Shown here piece after piece: positions 44,242 through 54,600 of a stretch of 64,000 nucleotides of DNA. The notes below the pieces were generated by a model, which saw only the letters and a list, made by a program, of their open reading frames with translations, did no database searches and had not been told where the DNA came from. Location: NCBI RefSeq assembly GCF_018863195.1, contig NZ_JAHKRT010000003.1:186001-250000 (forward strand), in the 5' to 3' direction. The DNA comes from Sphingomonas quercus (GTDB taxonomy: Bacteria > Pseudomonadota > Alphaproteobacteria > Sphingomonadales > Sphingomonadaceae). Position 1 is the first letter of the stretch. Every line of letters starts with the position of its first letter. The position numbers were made by a program, and so were the translations under genes.

Positions 44242-45204
44242 ATGACGGCGCGGTCGGAGATCAGCGAACGGCTGCTGGACGAGGCTCTGGCCTGGCATCA
44301 CGCGCTCGCGCGCGATGACGCGAACTGGGAAGACTATACGCTGTGGCTGGAGGCTGATCCGCTGCACCGCCGGGCCTTTGACGAGGTCGCCCTCACCGAC
44401 CGCATCGTGAACGAGCGCGCCGGCGATCTTCGTGCATCGGCGCCGGTCGTGCAGGAGGAGCCCGACCGCCGGGCCGGGCTGTCGCGGCGGGTGTGGCTCT
44501 ATGGGTCGATGGCGGCGGCCATCGCGCTCGCCCTCGGCGTTCCCGCCTTCTGGCCGCAGCAGACGCAGGCCGACGCCGTCTATACGACCGCGCCGGGCGA
44601 GACCAAGCACATCGCCATGGCGCAGGGCATCAATGTCGATCTCGCCCCGGCCTCTCAGCTCGTGTTGCGCGACAGCGATCCGACGCAGCTGGAGCTGACC
44701 CGGGGCGACGCCTATTTCGAGGTCGCGCACGATCCCCGCCGCACCTTGTCGATAACCGCCGGCCGCTATGCCGTCAGCGACATCGGCACGCGCTTCGGGC
44801 TGAACCTGTCCGGCGACGCGGTGATGCTCGCCGTCGCGGAGGGCCATGTTTCGATCGCGCCCGCAGGCGGTGCCGCAACCCGCGTCTCCGCCGGCCAGCA
44901 GCTCATCGCCCGCAACGGCAGCGACGCCGCCCGGCTGGGCCCGGTGCAGGCGGGGGATGTGGGCAGCTGGCGCGGCGGCAGGCTTGTCTATAGCAACGCG
45001 CCGCTCAGCATCGTCGCGGCGGACATTGCGCGCTATTCCGGCAAGGCGATCACGGTGGATCCGGCGATCGGTGATCGGCCGTTCTCGGGAGTATTGGCCA
45101 TTGGCGATGGTTCGAGACTTCTGGCTAACCTCTCGGATCTCATGGCGATCTCCTATCAGGAGAAGGGCGGCAGCGTTCGCATCATGGCTGCTCCCCTGCG
45201 CTGA
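44242..45204 (+). CDS. FecR-family regulator, cassette B, 320 aa
   Basis: The cytoplasmic DUF4880 segment (EALAWHHALARDDANWEDY, LEADPLHRRAFDEV) precedes a membrane helix at ~88-106 and a periplasmic FecR domain with TAPGETKHIAMAQGINVDL, RGDAYFEVAHDPRR and VSDIGTRFGL, ending in a C-terminal STN-like module. It should hold the adjacent sigma factor inactive until the STN receptor signals. The receptor's likely start codon lies inside this gene, 98 bp before its stop. Confidence 0.92.
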   Translation: MTARSEISERLLDEALAWHHALARDDANWEDYTLWLEADPLHRRAFDEVALTDRIVNERAGDLRASAPVVQEEPDRRAGLSRRVWLYGSMAAAIALALGVPAFWPQQTQADAVYTTAPGETKHIAMAQGINVDLAPASQLVLRDSDPTQLELTRGDAYFEVAHDPRRTLSITAGRYAVSDIGTRFGLNLSGDAVMLAVAEGHVSIAPAGGAATRVSAGQQLIARNGSDAARLGPVQAGDVGSWRGGRLVYSNAPLSIVAADIARYSGKAITVDPAIGDRPFSGVLAIGDGSRLLANLSDLMAISYQEKGGSVRIMAAPLR

Positions 45205-47515
45205 GCTCTTCCTGCCGGTCACTCCGGCCCGGGCGCGGGAGCCACAGTTCGCGCTCTCCATTCCCGCCGGACCCATCGGTGGATCGCTCTCGGCCCTGTC
45301 GCAGGCGACCGGCGCCTCGGTCGGCATGGCGGGCGCGCTGCCACAATTCCACGCCCCACCGCTGCGGGGATCGATGGGCGTCGCAGCGGCGCTGCGTCGA
45401 CTGCTCGCCGGCAGCGGCTGGCGCGCGGTGCAGGTCGGCGCATCCGCCTATCGCATCGAGCGCGCACCCCAGACGGCACGGCGGCCCGCCACTCCGGAGG
45501 CAAGGGAGCCGGCCGAAGCCATCGTGCCCGGCCCGCCGCTCACGCCGGACATCGTCGTTACCGGCCAGAAACGCGCCCTACTCCTGCAGGACGTGGCGAT
45601 GTCGGTGTCGATCGTGCCGCTCGACGGGCAGGTTTCCAGCCGGTTTGCCACGAGCAGCCGCGACCTCTCCCTTTCGGTGGAAGGGCTCGCCGTCACCAAT
45701 CTCGGTCCGGGCCGCAACCGGCAATTCATCCGCGGCGTCGCCGACAGCCCGTTCAACGGCCCCAGCCAGTCCACGGTCGCGGTACAGCTGGACGAGGTAC
45801 GCATCACCTTCGACGCCCCCGATCCCGACATCCGCCTCGTCGACATGGAGCGCGTCGAGATTCTCAAGGGCCCGCAGGGCCCGCTCTACGGCTCCGGCGC
45901 GCTCGGCGGCATCTATCACATGGTGTCTCGCAAGCCCGATCTCACCGCCACCAGCGGCAGCATGCGCATCATCAGCGAGGCGGTCGAACATGGCAGCCCC
46001 GGCGCGGGCGGCGAAGCCGTGCTCAACCTGCCGCTGGTGGCGGACAGCCTGGCCGTGCGCGGCGTCGGCTATGTCACCCGCTCCGGCGGCTGGATCGACA
46101 ATCTCGGCCGCAACCGCAACGCCAATGTCACGCAATCCTCGGGCGGACGGCTGGCCGCGCGCTGGCAGCCCGACCCCGACTGGACGATCGATCTCTCCGG
46201 CGTGGTGCAGAACATGAACTCGAAGGACAGCCAATATGTCACCGCGTCCGACGAGACGGTGCATCGCAACGCCCGCGTGCCCGAGCCGACCGATAACGAC
46301 TTCAAATCCGCCGCCGCGACGATCCAGGGCAGGATTGGCGCGTTCGATCTGCTCGCCACGACCAGCTACGTCGACCACCGCGTCGGCTATCAGCTGGATT
46401 CCAGCGACGCCTCGGAACAGTTTGGCTTGCGTGGGCAATCCACCTATCGCGACGATCGCAAATACACGATCCTCAACCACGAGCTGCGCCTGTCGCCAGC
46501 CGGCTCGTCGCTCTGGCTGGCCGGCCTGTCCTTCATGCAGGCGCGCAGCCACAACGAGGCGAGCATGAGTTCGGCGATGACGACGGTGGCGGTCGAATCC
46601 CTCGATCGCAAGATCACCGAGTTCGCCGCCTTCGGCGAGCTGACAATGCCCCTGATCGCCGCTGTAAAGGCGACGGCGGGCGCGCGCCTGTTCCGCTCGA
46701 TCGCCGAGGACGAGGCCGTCGAGCAGGCGGGCGGATCCTCCGATCGCATCGTGAAGACGTTTCTCTCGCCGAGCCTTGCCGTCTCCTGGACGCCGGGCAA
46801 GCGCAGCATCCTCTATCTTCGCTATGCCCGTGGGCTGCGGCCGGGCGGGCTGGCGCCGCTCGGCCAGTCTGTGTCGCGACGGTTCGATTCCGACGAGCTC
46901 GGTACGTTCGATCTCGGCATCCGCCACACGCTGCCCGGCAGCAGCCTGTCGCTCGGCGCCAGCCTCTTCCATACGAGCTGGAGCCACATCCAGTCGGACT
47001 ATCTGCTGCCCAACGGCCTTATCTCCACCCGGAATGCCGGCAAGGGCCGCATTTATGGCATCGAGACGACGGCAGAGTGGCGGCCGCTCACCGGCGTCAC
47101 GCTCTCGGCCGGCGGCAGCTATCTTCATGCCCGGCTGGTCAGCACCGAAGCGGGACTGGAGGTCGACGACCGCCGCCTGCCCATCGCCCCGGATGCGACC
47201 GGGCGGCTGGCCGCGCAATATGATTTTGCACTCGGCAGCTGGGCGACGAGCCTGTCCGCCCAGGCCAATTATGTCGGCCGCTCGCGTCTCACCTTCGACG
47301 AGAATCTCGATCGTGAGATGGGCAATTACACCACCGCCTCGCTTGCCGCCTTCCTCAGGCGCAACCGCGTGACGATTGGCGCGCGGATCGACAATCTGCT
47401 CGATGTGAAGGGCGACAGTTTCGCCTTCGGCAACCCCTTCTCGATCGCGCGGGCGCCGCAATATACGCCGCTGCGCCCGCGCACCTTCACCCTCTCGCTC
47501 GCTCGCACCTGGTAG
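45107..47515 (+). CDS. STN-containing TonB-dependent transducer, cassette B, ~802 aa
   Basis: The frame contains an STN domain (FALSIPAGPIGGSLSALSQ through YRIERA), a linker, TonB box DIVVTGQKRALL, a plug with NRQFIRGVADSPF and MERVEILKGPQGPLYGSGALGG, and a barrel ending in the Trp of LARTW. The best start is ATG 45107, inside fecR, because the signal-like hydrophobic stretch (WLLPCAELFLPV) and cleavage site (ARA) lie before 45250. Translation initiation in the fecR overlap is unusual, with a weak ribosome site. Cargo is unknown; the following genes are glycan-type transferases. Confidence 0.85.
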   Translation: MVRDFWLTSRISWRSPIRRRAAAFASWLLPCAELFLPVTPARAREPQFALSIPAGPIGGSLSALSQATGASVGMAGALPQFHAPPLRGSMGVAAALRRLLAGSGWRAVQVGASAYRIERAPQTARRPATPEAREPAEAIVPGPPLTPDIVVTGQKRALLLQDVAMSVSIVPLDGQVSSRFATSSRDLSLSVEGLAVTNLGPGRNRQFIRGVADSPFNGPSQSTVAVQLDEVRITFDAPDPDIRLVDMERVEILKGPQGPLYGSGALGGIYHMVSRKPDLTATSGSMRIISEAVEHGSPGAGGEAVLNLPLVADSLAVRGVGYVTRSGGWIDNLGRNRNANVTQSSGGRLAARWQPDPDWTIDLSGVVQNMNSKDSQYVTASDETVHRNARVPEPTDNDFKSAAATIQGRIGAFDLLATTSYVDHRVGYQLDSSDASEQFGLRGQSTYRDDRKYTILNHELRLSPAGSSLWLAGLSFMQARSHNEASMSSAMTTVAVESLDRKITEFAAFGELTMPLIAAVKATAGARLFRSIAEDEAVEQAGGSSDRIVKTFLSPSLAVSWTPGKRSILYLRYARGLRPGGLAPLGQSVSRRFDSDELGTFDLGIRHTLPGSSLSLGASLFHTSWSHIQSDYLLPNGLISTRNAGKGRIYGIETTAEWRPLTGVTLSAGGSYLHARLVSTEAGLEVDDRRLPIAPDATGRLAAQYDFALGSWATSLSAQANYVGRSRLTFDENLDREMGNYTTASLAAFLRRNRVTIGARIDNLLDVKGDSFAFGNPFSIARAPQYTPLRPRTFTLSLARTW

Positions 47516-47640
47516 AGCGGGCGCGACTGGCGTCTCGCCGCGCCTGCCCTCAGCCCGGCCAGCTCGGCACGCCGCTCCGCCCCCAAAGAAAATTTCGAGC
47601 GACCGACTGCGGTGGGGCGACGCCGTGCCGTCTTGCGCCG

Positions 47641-48843
47641 ATGCGTATCGGCTTTCTCTTCAATCATGATCAGATCCATCAGGTTGCGCACAGCCTGCCG
47701 ATCGCCCTCGCTCTCGCCCGAATGGGCACGGGCGCGGAGATCATTCTGGCGACGACCAACGCCCGGCTCCAGGCCGAGGTCACCCGGCTCGCCGGCCCCG
47801 CCCTTGCGGGCGCCGTCAGGCTCCAGCCGCTCACGCTTCGGCGGCGCGGGAGCCGCCTGCTGGCCGCGGCTGGCGGATCAATCATTCCGGCCGCGAAGCT
47901 GCTCGTCTATCGCGACAATCTGGAGTTCTTCCGGTCGCTCGACATCCTCGTCGTCGCCGAGAAGACTTCGCTGGTCCTCAAAAGCCGCTACGGCCTCGAT
48001 CGTCTGAAGATCGTCCATACGCGCCACGGCGCCGGCGATCGCGCGATCGGTTTCAACGCCGCCAGCGCCGGGTTCGACCATATCCTCGTCTCCGGCGCGA
48101 AGATCCGCGACCGGCTGATCCGCGACGCCGGGGCCGATCCTGACCGCATCAGCATCGTCGGCTATCCCAAGTTCGACATGCAGGATCCGATCGCCACGCA
48201 CGGCCTGATGAATGACGGCAGGCCGATCGTTCTCTACAACCCCCATGTCTCCCCACATCTGTCATCCTGGTACAAGATGGGGCGCGCCATCCTCGACTGG
48301 TTCGCGCAGCATGACGACTATCAGCTGATCTTCGCGCCCCACGTCATGCTCTTCGAGCGGCCGTTCGTGGTGACCATCGACAAGCTCAGGATCGATCGGC
48401 CTGGCCGCATCGAGGAGCGCTACCTGCGCGCGCCCAACATCCACATCGACCTCGGCAGCCGCGCCTCGACGACCATGGCCTATACCAACCGCGCCGACAT
48501 CTATCTCGGCGACGTCAGCAGTCAGGTCTACGAGTTCCTCCGCCGTCCGCGACCGTGCGTTTTCGTGGACGCGCACCGGACCGACTGGGCGCGCGATGCG
48601 AACTACCTCCATTGGTCCACGGGGCCGGTGATCGGCAATGTGGCAGAGCTGGAACAGGCGCTTGCCGAGTCTCGCCGGGATCATGCCGCCCGCTTCGCGC
48701 CGATCCAGGACACGCTGTTCCGTCACAGCTTCGATCTCACCGATGAGGCGTCCTCGGATCGCGCGGCCCGCGTCATCGCCCGGCTCGCGGGCTTCGACCA
48801 CAGCGGCTGGCGCGCCGACGCGCTGGAGCAGACCGCGGCATGA
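47641..48843 (+). CDS. CDP-glycerol glycerophosphotransferase-like enzyme, 400 aa
   Basis: A GT-B-fold transferase resembling the TagB/TagF family. It shares the order of family features: HTRHGAGD (equivalent of the WHGTPLK box), FDHILVSGAKIRD, IVGYPKFD, LYNPHVSPHLSSW, LIFAPH, and the C-terminal ADIYLGDVSSQVYEFL (like LITDYSS...FD). No signal peptide; it is probably a peripheral cytoplasmic enzyme. In Gram-negatives such enzymes build glycerol-phosphate or ribitol-phosphate parts of capsule or O-antigen. The next gene, a GT4, overlaps its stop. The match is by motif pattern and is moderately certain. Confidence 0.65.
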   Translation: MRIGFLFNHDQIHQVAHSLPIALALARMGTGAEIILATTNARLQAEVTRLAGPALAGAVRLQPLTLRRRGSRLLAAAGGSIIPAAKLLVYRDNLEFFRSLDILVVAEKTSLVLKSRYGLDRLKIVHTRHGAGDRAIGFNAASAGFDHILVSGAKIRDRLIRDAGADPDRISIVGYPKFDMQDPIATHGLMNDGRPIVLYNPHVSPHLSSWYKMGRAILDWFAQHDDYQLIFAPHVMLFERPFVVTIDKLRIDRPGRIEERYLRAPNIHIDLGSRASTTMAYTNRADIYLGDVSSQVYEFLRRPRPCVFVDAHRTDWARDANYLHWSTGPVIGNVAELEQALAESRRDHAARFAPIQDTLFRHSFDLTDEASSDRAARVIARLAGFDHSGWRADALEQTAA

Positions 48844-49958
48844 TGCGCATCGCTTATGTGATCAACTCGGTCGAAGGCGGCGGCGCCGCAGCACCGGTGC
48901 CGGCGATCGCCCGCGTTCTCCAGCAGAACGGCGCCGAGGTGCTGATCCTCGCGCTGACCGGGCGCAACCGGCGCGGCCTCCCCCCGATGGAAGCGGCCGG
49001 GCTCGACGTCCGCGTGCGGCCGGATGGAGAGAGCGACCATCGCGCCGCCCTGCAATGGCTTACCGAGCAGGCATCAGGCTGGAAGGCCGATCTGGTCTGG
49101 ACCTCGCTGACGCGCGCGACCTTGCTCGGGCAGATCGCCGGCCGGCGCCTTGGCCTGCCGGTGGTGAGCTGGCAGCATAATGCCTGGCTGAGGCCGGCCA
49201 ACCGCCTGCTGCTCCGCCTGCGCCAGCGGCATTCAGCGCTGTGGGTCGCCGATTCCGAATGCGTCGCGGCGCTGACCCGGCAGCGCCTCGGCATCGCGGA
49301 CGAGCGGCTGGTGACCTGGCCATTGTTCGCCGCCGACGAGGCCGTTCCCCCTGCCCGGCGCTGGCGCCCGGGCGAGACGGTGCGCATCGGCAGCCTCGGG
49401 CGGCTGCACCCGGCGAAGGGCTATGATGTGCTCATCGAGGCGCTGGCGATCCTGCGTACCCATCGTTTCCGGCCGGCGGCGTCGTTCGAGCTGCTCATCG
49501 CTGGCGACGGCGCCGAGCGCGAACGGCTCGCGGCGGCGATCGATAACGCCGGGCTCGACACTGTCCGTCTGGTCGGCTTCCAGCCCGATCCGCGCGCCTT
49601 CCTTGCGGGGCTTCATCTCTACGTGCAGCCGTCGCGCCGCGAGGGCCTGTGCATCGCCGTGCACGAGGCGATGGAGGCCGGCCTGCCCGTCATCGGCGCG
49701 GCGGTCGGCGAGATGCCCTGGACGATCCGGCCGCGCGAGACCGGGCTGGTCGTTGCCCCCGGCGACGCGGAAGGGCTGGCCTTCGCGCTTGCCGAATGCC
49801 TCTCGATGCCGGAGGCGCTGGCGGAGATGGGTGCTGCCGCCCGGGTGCGCGTGCTGGAGAAATTCGGCAGGCATCATTTTGAGGCGGTCGGGGCCGCGAT
49901 CATGCGTCGCCTCGCCGCCGCCACCTCAGCAGCAGGACCAAGGTCGGCGGCAGCGTAA
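48840..49958 (+). CDS. GT4 family glycosyltransferase, 372 aa
   Basis: A retaining nucleotide-sugar glycosyltransferase with GT-B fold. The N-terminal domain starts VINSVEGGGAAAP; the C-terminal domain has LGRLHPAKGYDVLIEAL, AGDGAERERL, and the donor-binding EX7E motif EGLCIAVHEAMEAGLPVI. It overlaps the transferase gene by 4 bp (ATGA), so the two are co-translated and likely act on the same surface glycan. Its C-terminus is followed by a cassette C promoter region. Sugar and acceptor are unknown. Confidence 0.9.
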   Translation: MMRIAYVINSVEGGGAAAPVPAIARVLQQNGAEVLILALTGRNRRGLPPMEAAGLDVRVRPDGESDHRAALQWLTEQASGWKADLVWTSLTRATLLGQIAGRRLGLPVVSWQHNAWLRPANRLLLRLRQRHSALWVADSECVAALTRQRLGIADERLVTWPLFAADEAVPPARRWRPGETVRIGSLGRLHPAKGYDVLIEALAILRTHRFRPAASFELLIAGDGAERERLAAAIDNAGLDTVRLVGFQPDPRAFLAGLHLYVQPSRREGLCIAVHEAMEAGLPVIGAAVGEMPWTIRPRETGLVVAPGDAEGLAFALAECLSMPEALAEMGAAARVRVLEKFGRHHFEAVGAAIMRRLAAATSAAGPRSAAA

Positions 49959-50020
49959 GCGCCAGCCGACGCATCGATTTCATCGAAGGCGGATCATGGA
50001 CGGCCAGGTCAGCCTTTTCT

Positions 50021-50032
50021 ATTGCATGCAAT
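50021..50032. promoter_or_regulatory. Palindrome ATTGCATGCAAT upstream of cassette C
   Basis: A perfect 12-bp palindrome lies about 70 bp before the sigma-factor start, in the AT-rich part of the 142-bp gap between the glycosyltransferase and cassette C. It may be a repressor operator; identity is unknown. Confidence 0.35.
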
Positions 50033-50100
50033 TAAATAGGTGATGCATACAAGACTTCGGGGGTGGCGCGCGTCGTGCATGCCGCCGAGGAATTCGAGCA

Positions 50101-50685
50101 ATGGCATCGCCGCAGCTGATCGGATGGGTCGCCCAGAACATCCTGCCGCACGAGCCGCGCCTGCGCGCGTGGCTGGCGGCCGCCTTCTCGGCGGTGGAGG
50201 TCGACGACGTCATCCAGGAGTCCTATTGCCGGATCGCCGCGCTCGACCATGTCGAGCATATTCAGGACCCGCGCCAATATCTGTTTCGCACTGCGCGCAA
50301 TGTCGTGCTGGAGCAGGCCCGGCGCAGCCGCGTGGTGAGTTTCCAGACAATCAGCGGCATCGCCGATCTGGAGCGGGCGATGCCGCTCGACATGATTTCG
50401 CCCGAGCGCATGCTGGCCGGCCGCCGCACGCTGGCGCGGGTGGAACAGCTCATCTCCGCGCTGCCCGAGCGCGGGCGCCGCATCTTCCGGCTGCGCAAGA
50501 TCGAGGGCCTGTCGCAGAAGGAAATCGCCGCCAGGCTTGGCATCTCCGAATCGATCGTAGAGAACGAGGTGTTGCGGGGCCTGCGCCGCATCCTCCTGTC
50601 GATGACGGAGGAGGAACGGGCGGAGATGCCCATGCGCCGGCCAAGAGGTGGAAGGCATGAGCGGCGAGCCGTCGTCCAGGATTGA
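50101..50685 (+). CDS. ECF (FecI-like) RNA polymerase sigma factor, cassette C, 194 aa
   Basis: GAGGA precedes the ATG by nine bases. Region 2 includes VEVDDVIQESYCRIAAL and QYLFRTARNVVLEQARRSR; region 4 has GLSQKEIAARLGISESIVENEV. The VEVDDVIQESY motif is typical of FecI-type factors. The C-terminal end is basic and extends 29 bp into the fecR gene. Confidence 0.93.
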   Translation: MASPQLIGWVAQNILPHEPRLRAWLAAAFSAVEVDDVIQESYCRIAALDHVEHIQDPRQYLFRTARNVVLEQARRSRVVSFQTISGIADLERAMPLDMISPERMLAGRRTLARVEQLISALPERGRRIFRLRKIEGLSQKEIAARLGISESIVENEVLRGLRRILLSMTEEERAEMPMRRPRGGRHERRAVVQD

Positions 50686-51625
50686 TGAGGACGCGTGCGG
50701 CTGGGTTGCGCGGATGGATCGCGGCCTCACCTCGGGTGAGGAGGCGGCGCTGGCGACGTGGCTGGCGAGCGACGATCGCAAGCGCGGCGCGCTGTTGCGG
50801 GCGCAGGCGGCGTTTCGCCTGCTCGATCGTGCTCGCGCCCTGCGCGTCGATGCCGGCGAGGCAGAGGCCGGGCCGGTGGATGAGCACCCCCATAGCCGCC
50901 GCGCGCTGCTCGGGCTCGGCGGCGGCATGGCGGCGCTGCTGGCGCTCGGCGCAGTCTGGCGGGTCCGGCCACGTGGCCAGCACATCGCCACCGGTGTCGG
51001 CGAAATCCGCCGCCTGCCGCTCGAGGACGGCTCCCTCGCCGTGGTCAACAGCGACAGCAGCGTGCGCGTCGCGTTTAGCGCGGGCGGCCGCGAGGTCGAG
51101 CTGGTCAAGGGCGAGGCGTGGTTCGAGGTCGCCCACAACAAGGCACGGCCGTTCACCGTGGCCGCGGGCGCGGCGCGGGTGCGGGCGGTCGGCACCGCCT
51201 TCGACGTGCGTCGCCATCGCGATCGTTCGGAAATCGTCGTCACCGATGGAGTGGTGAAGATCTGGTCGACGCGCGATGCCGCCGCGCCGACGCTGGTCGC
51301 CGCCGGCCACCGCGCCGTGCTGTGGCACGGTGTGGATGGCGCGGCGCGGGTCGCGGTGCGCGCGGTCGATCCCGAACAGCCGCTCGCCTGGCGGGACGGG
51401 CAGATCATCCTCGACGACATGACGCTGGCGGCGGCAGCCGACGAGTTCAATCGCTACAATAAGATGACGCTCGTAATCGATCCGGCGATCGGCGGACGGC
51501 GGATGATCGGCTCCTTTCGCACCAACGACGTCGACGGCTTTGTCGAGGCGGCCGCTCTCCTTGTCGGCGGCCGTGTGGCAAGAGCCGGCAACATCATTCG
51601 CATCGTGCCGGCGCCACCACCCTGA
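50657..51625 (+). CDS. FecR-family regulator, cassette C, 322 aa
   Basis: Start ATG 50657 follows AGAGGTGGAAGG. The cytoplasmic DUF4880 domain (CGWVARMDRGLTSGEEAALATWLAS) leads to a membrane helix at ~85-103 and a periplasmic FecR domain with GVGEIRRLPLEDGSLAVVNS, VELVKGEAWFEVAHNKARPF and VRAVGTAFDVRR, ending in an STN-like module. It overlaps the sigma gene by 29 bp. Confidence 0.93.
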   Translation: MSGEPSSRIDEDACGWVARMDRGLTSGEEAALATWLASDDRKRGALLRAQAAFRLLDRARALRVDAGEAEAGPVDEHPHSRRALLGLGGGMAALLALGAVWRVRPRGQHIATGVGEIRRLPLEDGSLAVVNSDSSVRVAFSAGGREVELVKGEAWFEVAHNKARPFTVAAGAARVRAVGTAFDVRRHRDRSEIVVTDGVVKIWSTRDAAAPTLVAAGHRAVLWHGVDGAARVAVRAVDPEQPLAWRDGQIILDDMTLAAAADEFNRYNKMTLVIDPAIGGRRMIGSFRTNDVDGFVEAAALLVGGRVARAGNIIRIVPAPPP

Positions 51626-51695
51626 AGGAAATCCCGACGACCTTCATCTTCCTAGGTGCGCGACGTGAGATCGCGTCAACACAGGGGAGAGGGTG

Positions 51696-54600
51696 ATGCG
51701 CGCTTACGGGCTGCTGCTTTTGGGCCAGGTATCCGTCTTGAGCATCGCGGCGGTTCATGCCGCGCCGGCCGCCGCCGCCGACGTGGCGATGCGCAACTTC
51801 AACGTACCGGCGCAGCCCGCCCGTGCCGCCGTCCTCCAGTTCGCGCGCCAGGCCGGCATTCAGGTGCTGGTGTCGAGCGCGGACGCGGAGGGGGTGACGT
51901 CGGGCAGCGTGACCGGCGGGCACAGCGTGGAGGAAGGGCTGCACCAGCTCATCGCGCCGGGCAGCCTGCGGCTCGTCTCCTTCGACGGCAGGACTGCCGT
52001 GCTCGCGCGCCGCAGCATTGTGCAGAACGAGGCGCCAAGCGGCCCGGCCCGGCCTGCCGCAGCTGCGCGCGTGCAGGCGCCGAATTCCCCCGCCACAGCG
52101 GCACCGCCCGCCGACGCCCCCGATGCCGGTGCGGTGTCCGGCGATGCCGGGGGCGAGATCGTGGTCACCGGCTCGCGTATCCAGAACGGCAACAACCTGC
52201 CGACGCCGGTGACGGTCGTCTCCACGCAGCAATTGCAAGCGACGACACCGACGAGCATTCCGGACGGCCTCAACCGCCTGCCCCAGTTCAACGCCGGGCA
52301 GCAGACGCCCAACAACTCGGTCAACGCCAACGGTCGCGGCTTCGGCGCCCCCGGCAATTTCCTCAACCTGCGCTCATTGGGTGCGATCCGCACGCTGATC
52401 CTGCAGGACGGCAATCGCGTGCCCGGCACCTTCTACGACACGACCGTCGATACCAACATGCTGCCGCAGCTGCTGATCCAGCGTGTGGAGGTGGTCACCG
52501 GCGGCGCGTCGGCGGTCTATGGCTCGGACGCGGTGACGGGCGTCGTCAACTTCATCACCGACAACAAGTTCACCGGCATCAAGGGCCTCGCCCAGGGCGG
52601 CATCTCAAAATATGGCGATGCCAAGTCGGTGCGCGTCGGCGTCGCCTATGGCGTCAATGTCGGCGACCGCGGCCATTTCGAGGCGAGCGCCGAGTTCTAC
52701 AAACGCAACGGCGTCGACGACACCGCGTCGCGCCCCTATGGCCGGCTTTATCCGGCGGTGGTCGGCGCCGGCACCTCGGCCAATCCGTATCGCCTCGTCT
52801 ATGGCGCGCGGCAGAGCAACGCCGCGCCCGGCGGGCTCGTCATGACCGGGCCGTTCGCCGGCATGCAGTTCCTGAGCGACGGTTCGCTGGCGCCGTTCAA
52901 CCCGGGCACGCCGACCGTCACCGCCAATGCCGCGATCGGCGGCGACGGCGGCTATGTCCACAATGAATATCTGTTGAGCGACCTGCGCACTGCCCAGGGG
53001 TTCGCCCGCTTCGACTATGATCTGACCGACGACGTCCATTTCTACGTTCAAGGGCGTTACGCCTCGAACCGCACCTATGCGGCGAGCCAGATCTACACCA
53101 ACATCTCCAACGCCAACGCCGCCAATCCGACCAGTTCGGCCGGCTCCTATCCGCTGTGGATCTATAGCGACAATGCCTTTCTCAGCGCCGCCCAGCAGGC
53201 GACGCTGGCGACCAGCGGCACGTCCAGCTTCGCCGTCAATCGCTTCGACAATGATCTGATGCGCCAGCTCGCGCTGGAGCTGAAGACCCGCGCCGGCGCC
53301 GCCACCGTCGGCCTCAACGGTACGTTGCTCGGGGACTATGCCTGGGATTTCCACTATACGCATGGCGAGAACCGCTCGCGCTACACCTCGCTCAACAACG
53401 TCAACTCGGCCAATTTCTTCGCCGCCGCCGATGCGGTGCGCGACCCGGCCACCGGCAACATCGTCTGCCGGGTGACGCTGTCCGCGCCCGGCGCCTTCCC
53501 CGGCTGCGCGCCGATAAACCTGTTCGGCCAGGACCGCGCCTCGGCGGCGGCGCAGGATTTCATCTTCGACGACACCTGGTGGGTCGCCAGGAACAGCATG
53601 GACGATTTCGGCGCCAACCTCACCGGCACGGTGTTCGAGGGGTGGGCCGGGCCGATCAAGGCGGCGATCGGCGGCCAATATCGCCACCAGTCGCTGAAGG
53701 TGACGACCAGCACCCCGGACCCGACGTTCAATCCGCAATATCTGCGGCTGGGTGCGGCCGGCAATTCGCTGCCCGGCTCCTATCCCGCATCGAACCTGCG
53801 CTACTTCAAGGAAGTCCAGTCCGGCGCCACCGGCGGCGAGAATATCTACGAGGCCAATATCGAGGCGGACGTGCCGCTGCTGCGCGATCTGCCGTTCGTG
53901 CAGCTGCTCACCTTCAACGGCGCCTATCGCTATGCCAGATATGAGGCGAGCGGCAATGGCGGCGTCGATACCAGCTTCTCGGCCAGCACGTGGAAGCTCG
54001 GGCTCGAATGGACGGTGATCGACGGAGTGCGGGTGCGTGCCACCCGCTCGCGCGAATTCCGCGCGCCGACCCTGTGGGACCTCTATCAGGCACAGATCAT
54101 CAGCGCGTCGGGTGTCACCGATCCGCTGACCAATGTTGCCGCCCAGCTCAACACCGTCACCGGCGGCAATCCGGAGCTGCGTCCGGAAATCGCCAAGAAC
54201 ATCACCGCCGGCGTGGTGGTGACGCCGCGTTTCTTCCCCGGCTTCAGCCTGTCGGTCGATTATTACAATGTGAAGATCGACAATGCGATCGGCTCGGTCA
54301 GCGGTCTCAACCCGATCGTGCAGAATCTCTGCCTCGCCTCGGACGGTTCCTCGCCCTATTGCCAGCTGGTCGTCCGGCCGATCTCCTATAACGACAAGTC
54401 GGCGGCGAACTTCCCGACGCTCAACTATTCGCTCAACCAGAATATCGCTCGCGTCCAGGCCAAGGGTATCGACGTCGAGGCCAATTATCGCCTCAACCTC
54501 GAGAGCGCCGGCGCGCTGATGCTGCGCGCATTGTGGACGCACCAGCCCGTCACCAGGACGCAGACGATCCCCGGCGCGCTCATCACCAATGCCTCCGGCA

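Noticed and set aside
44846-45106. Extended N-terminus of the cassette B receptor inside fecR
   Set aside because: The frame is open here only because of codon bias; ATG 45107 or later gives a signal-like peptide.
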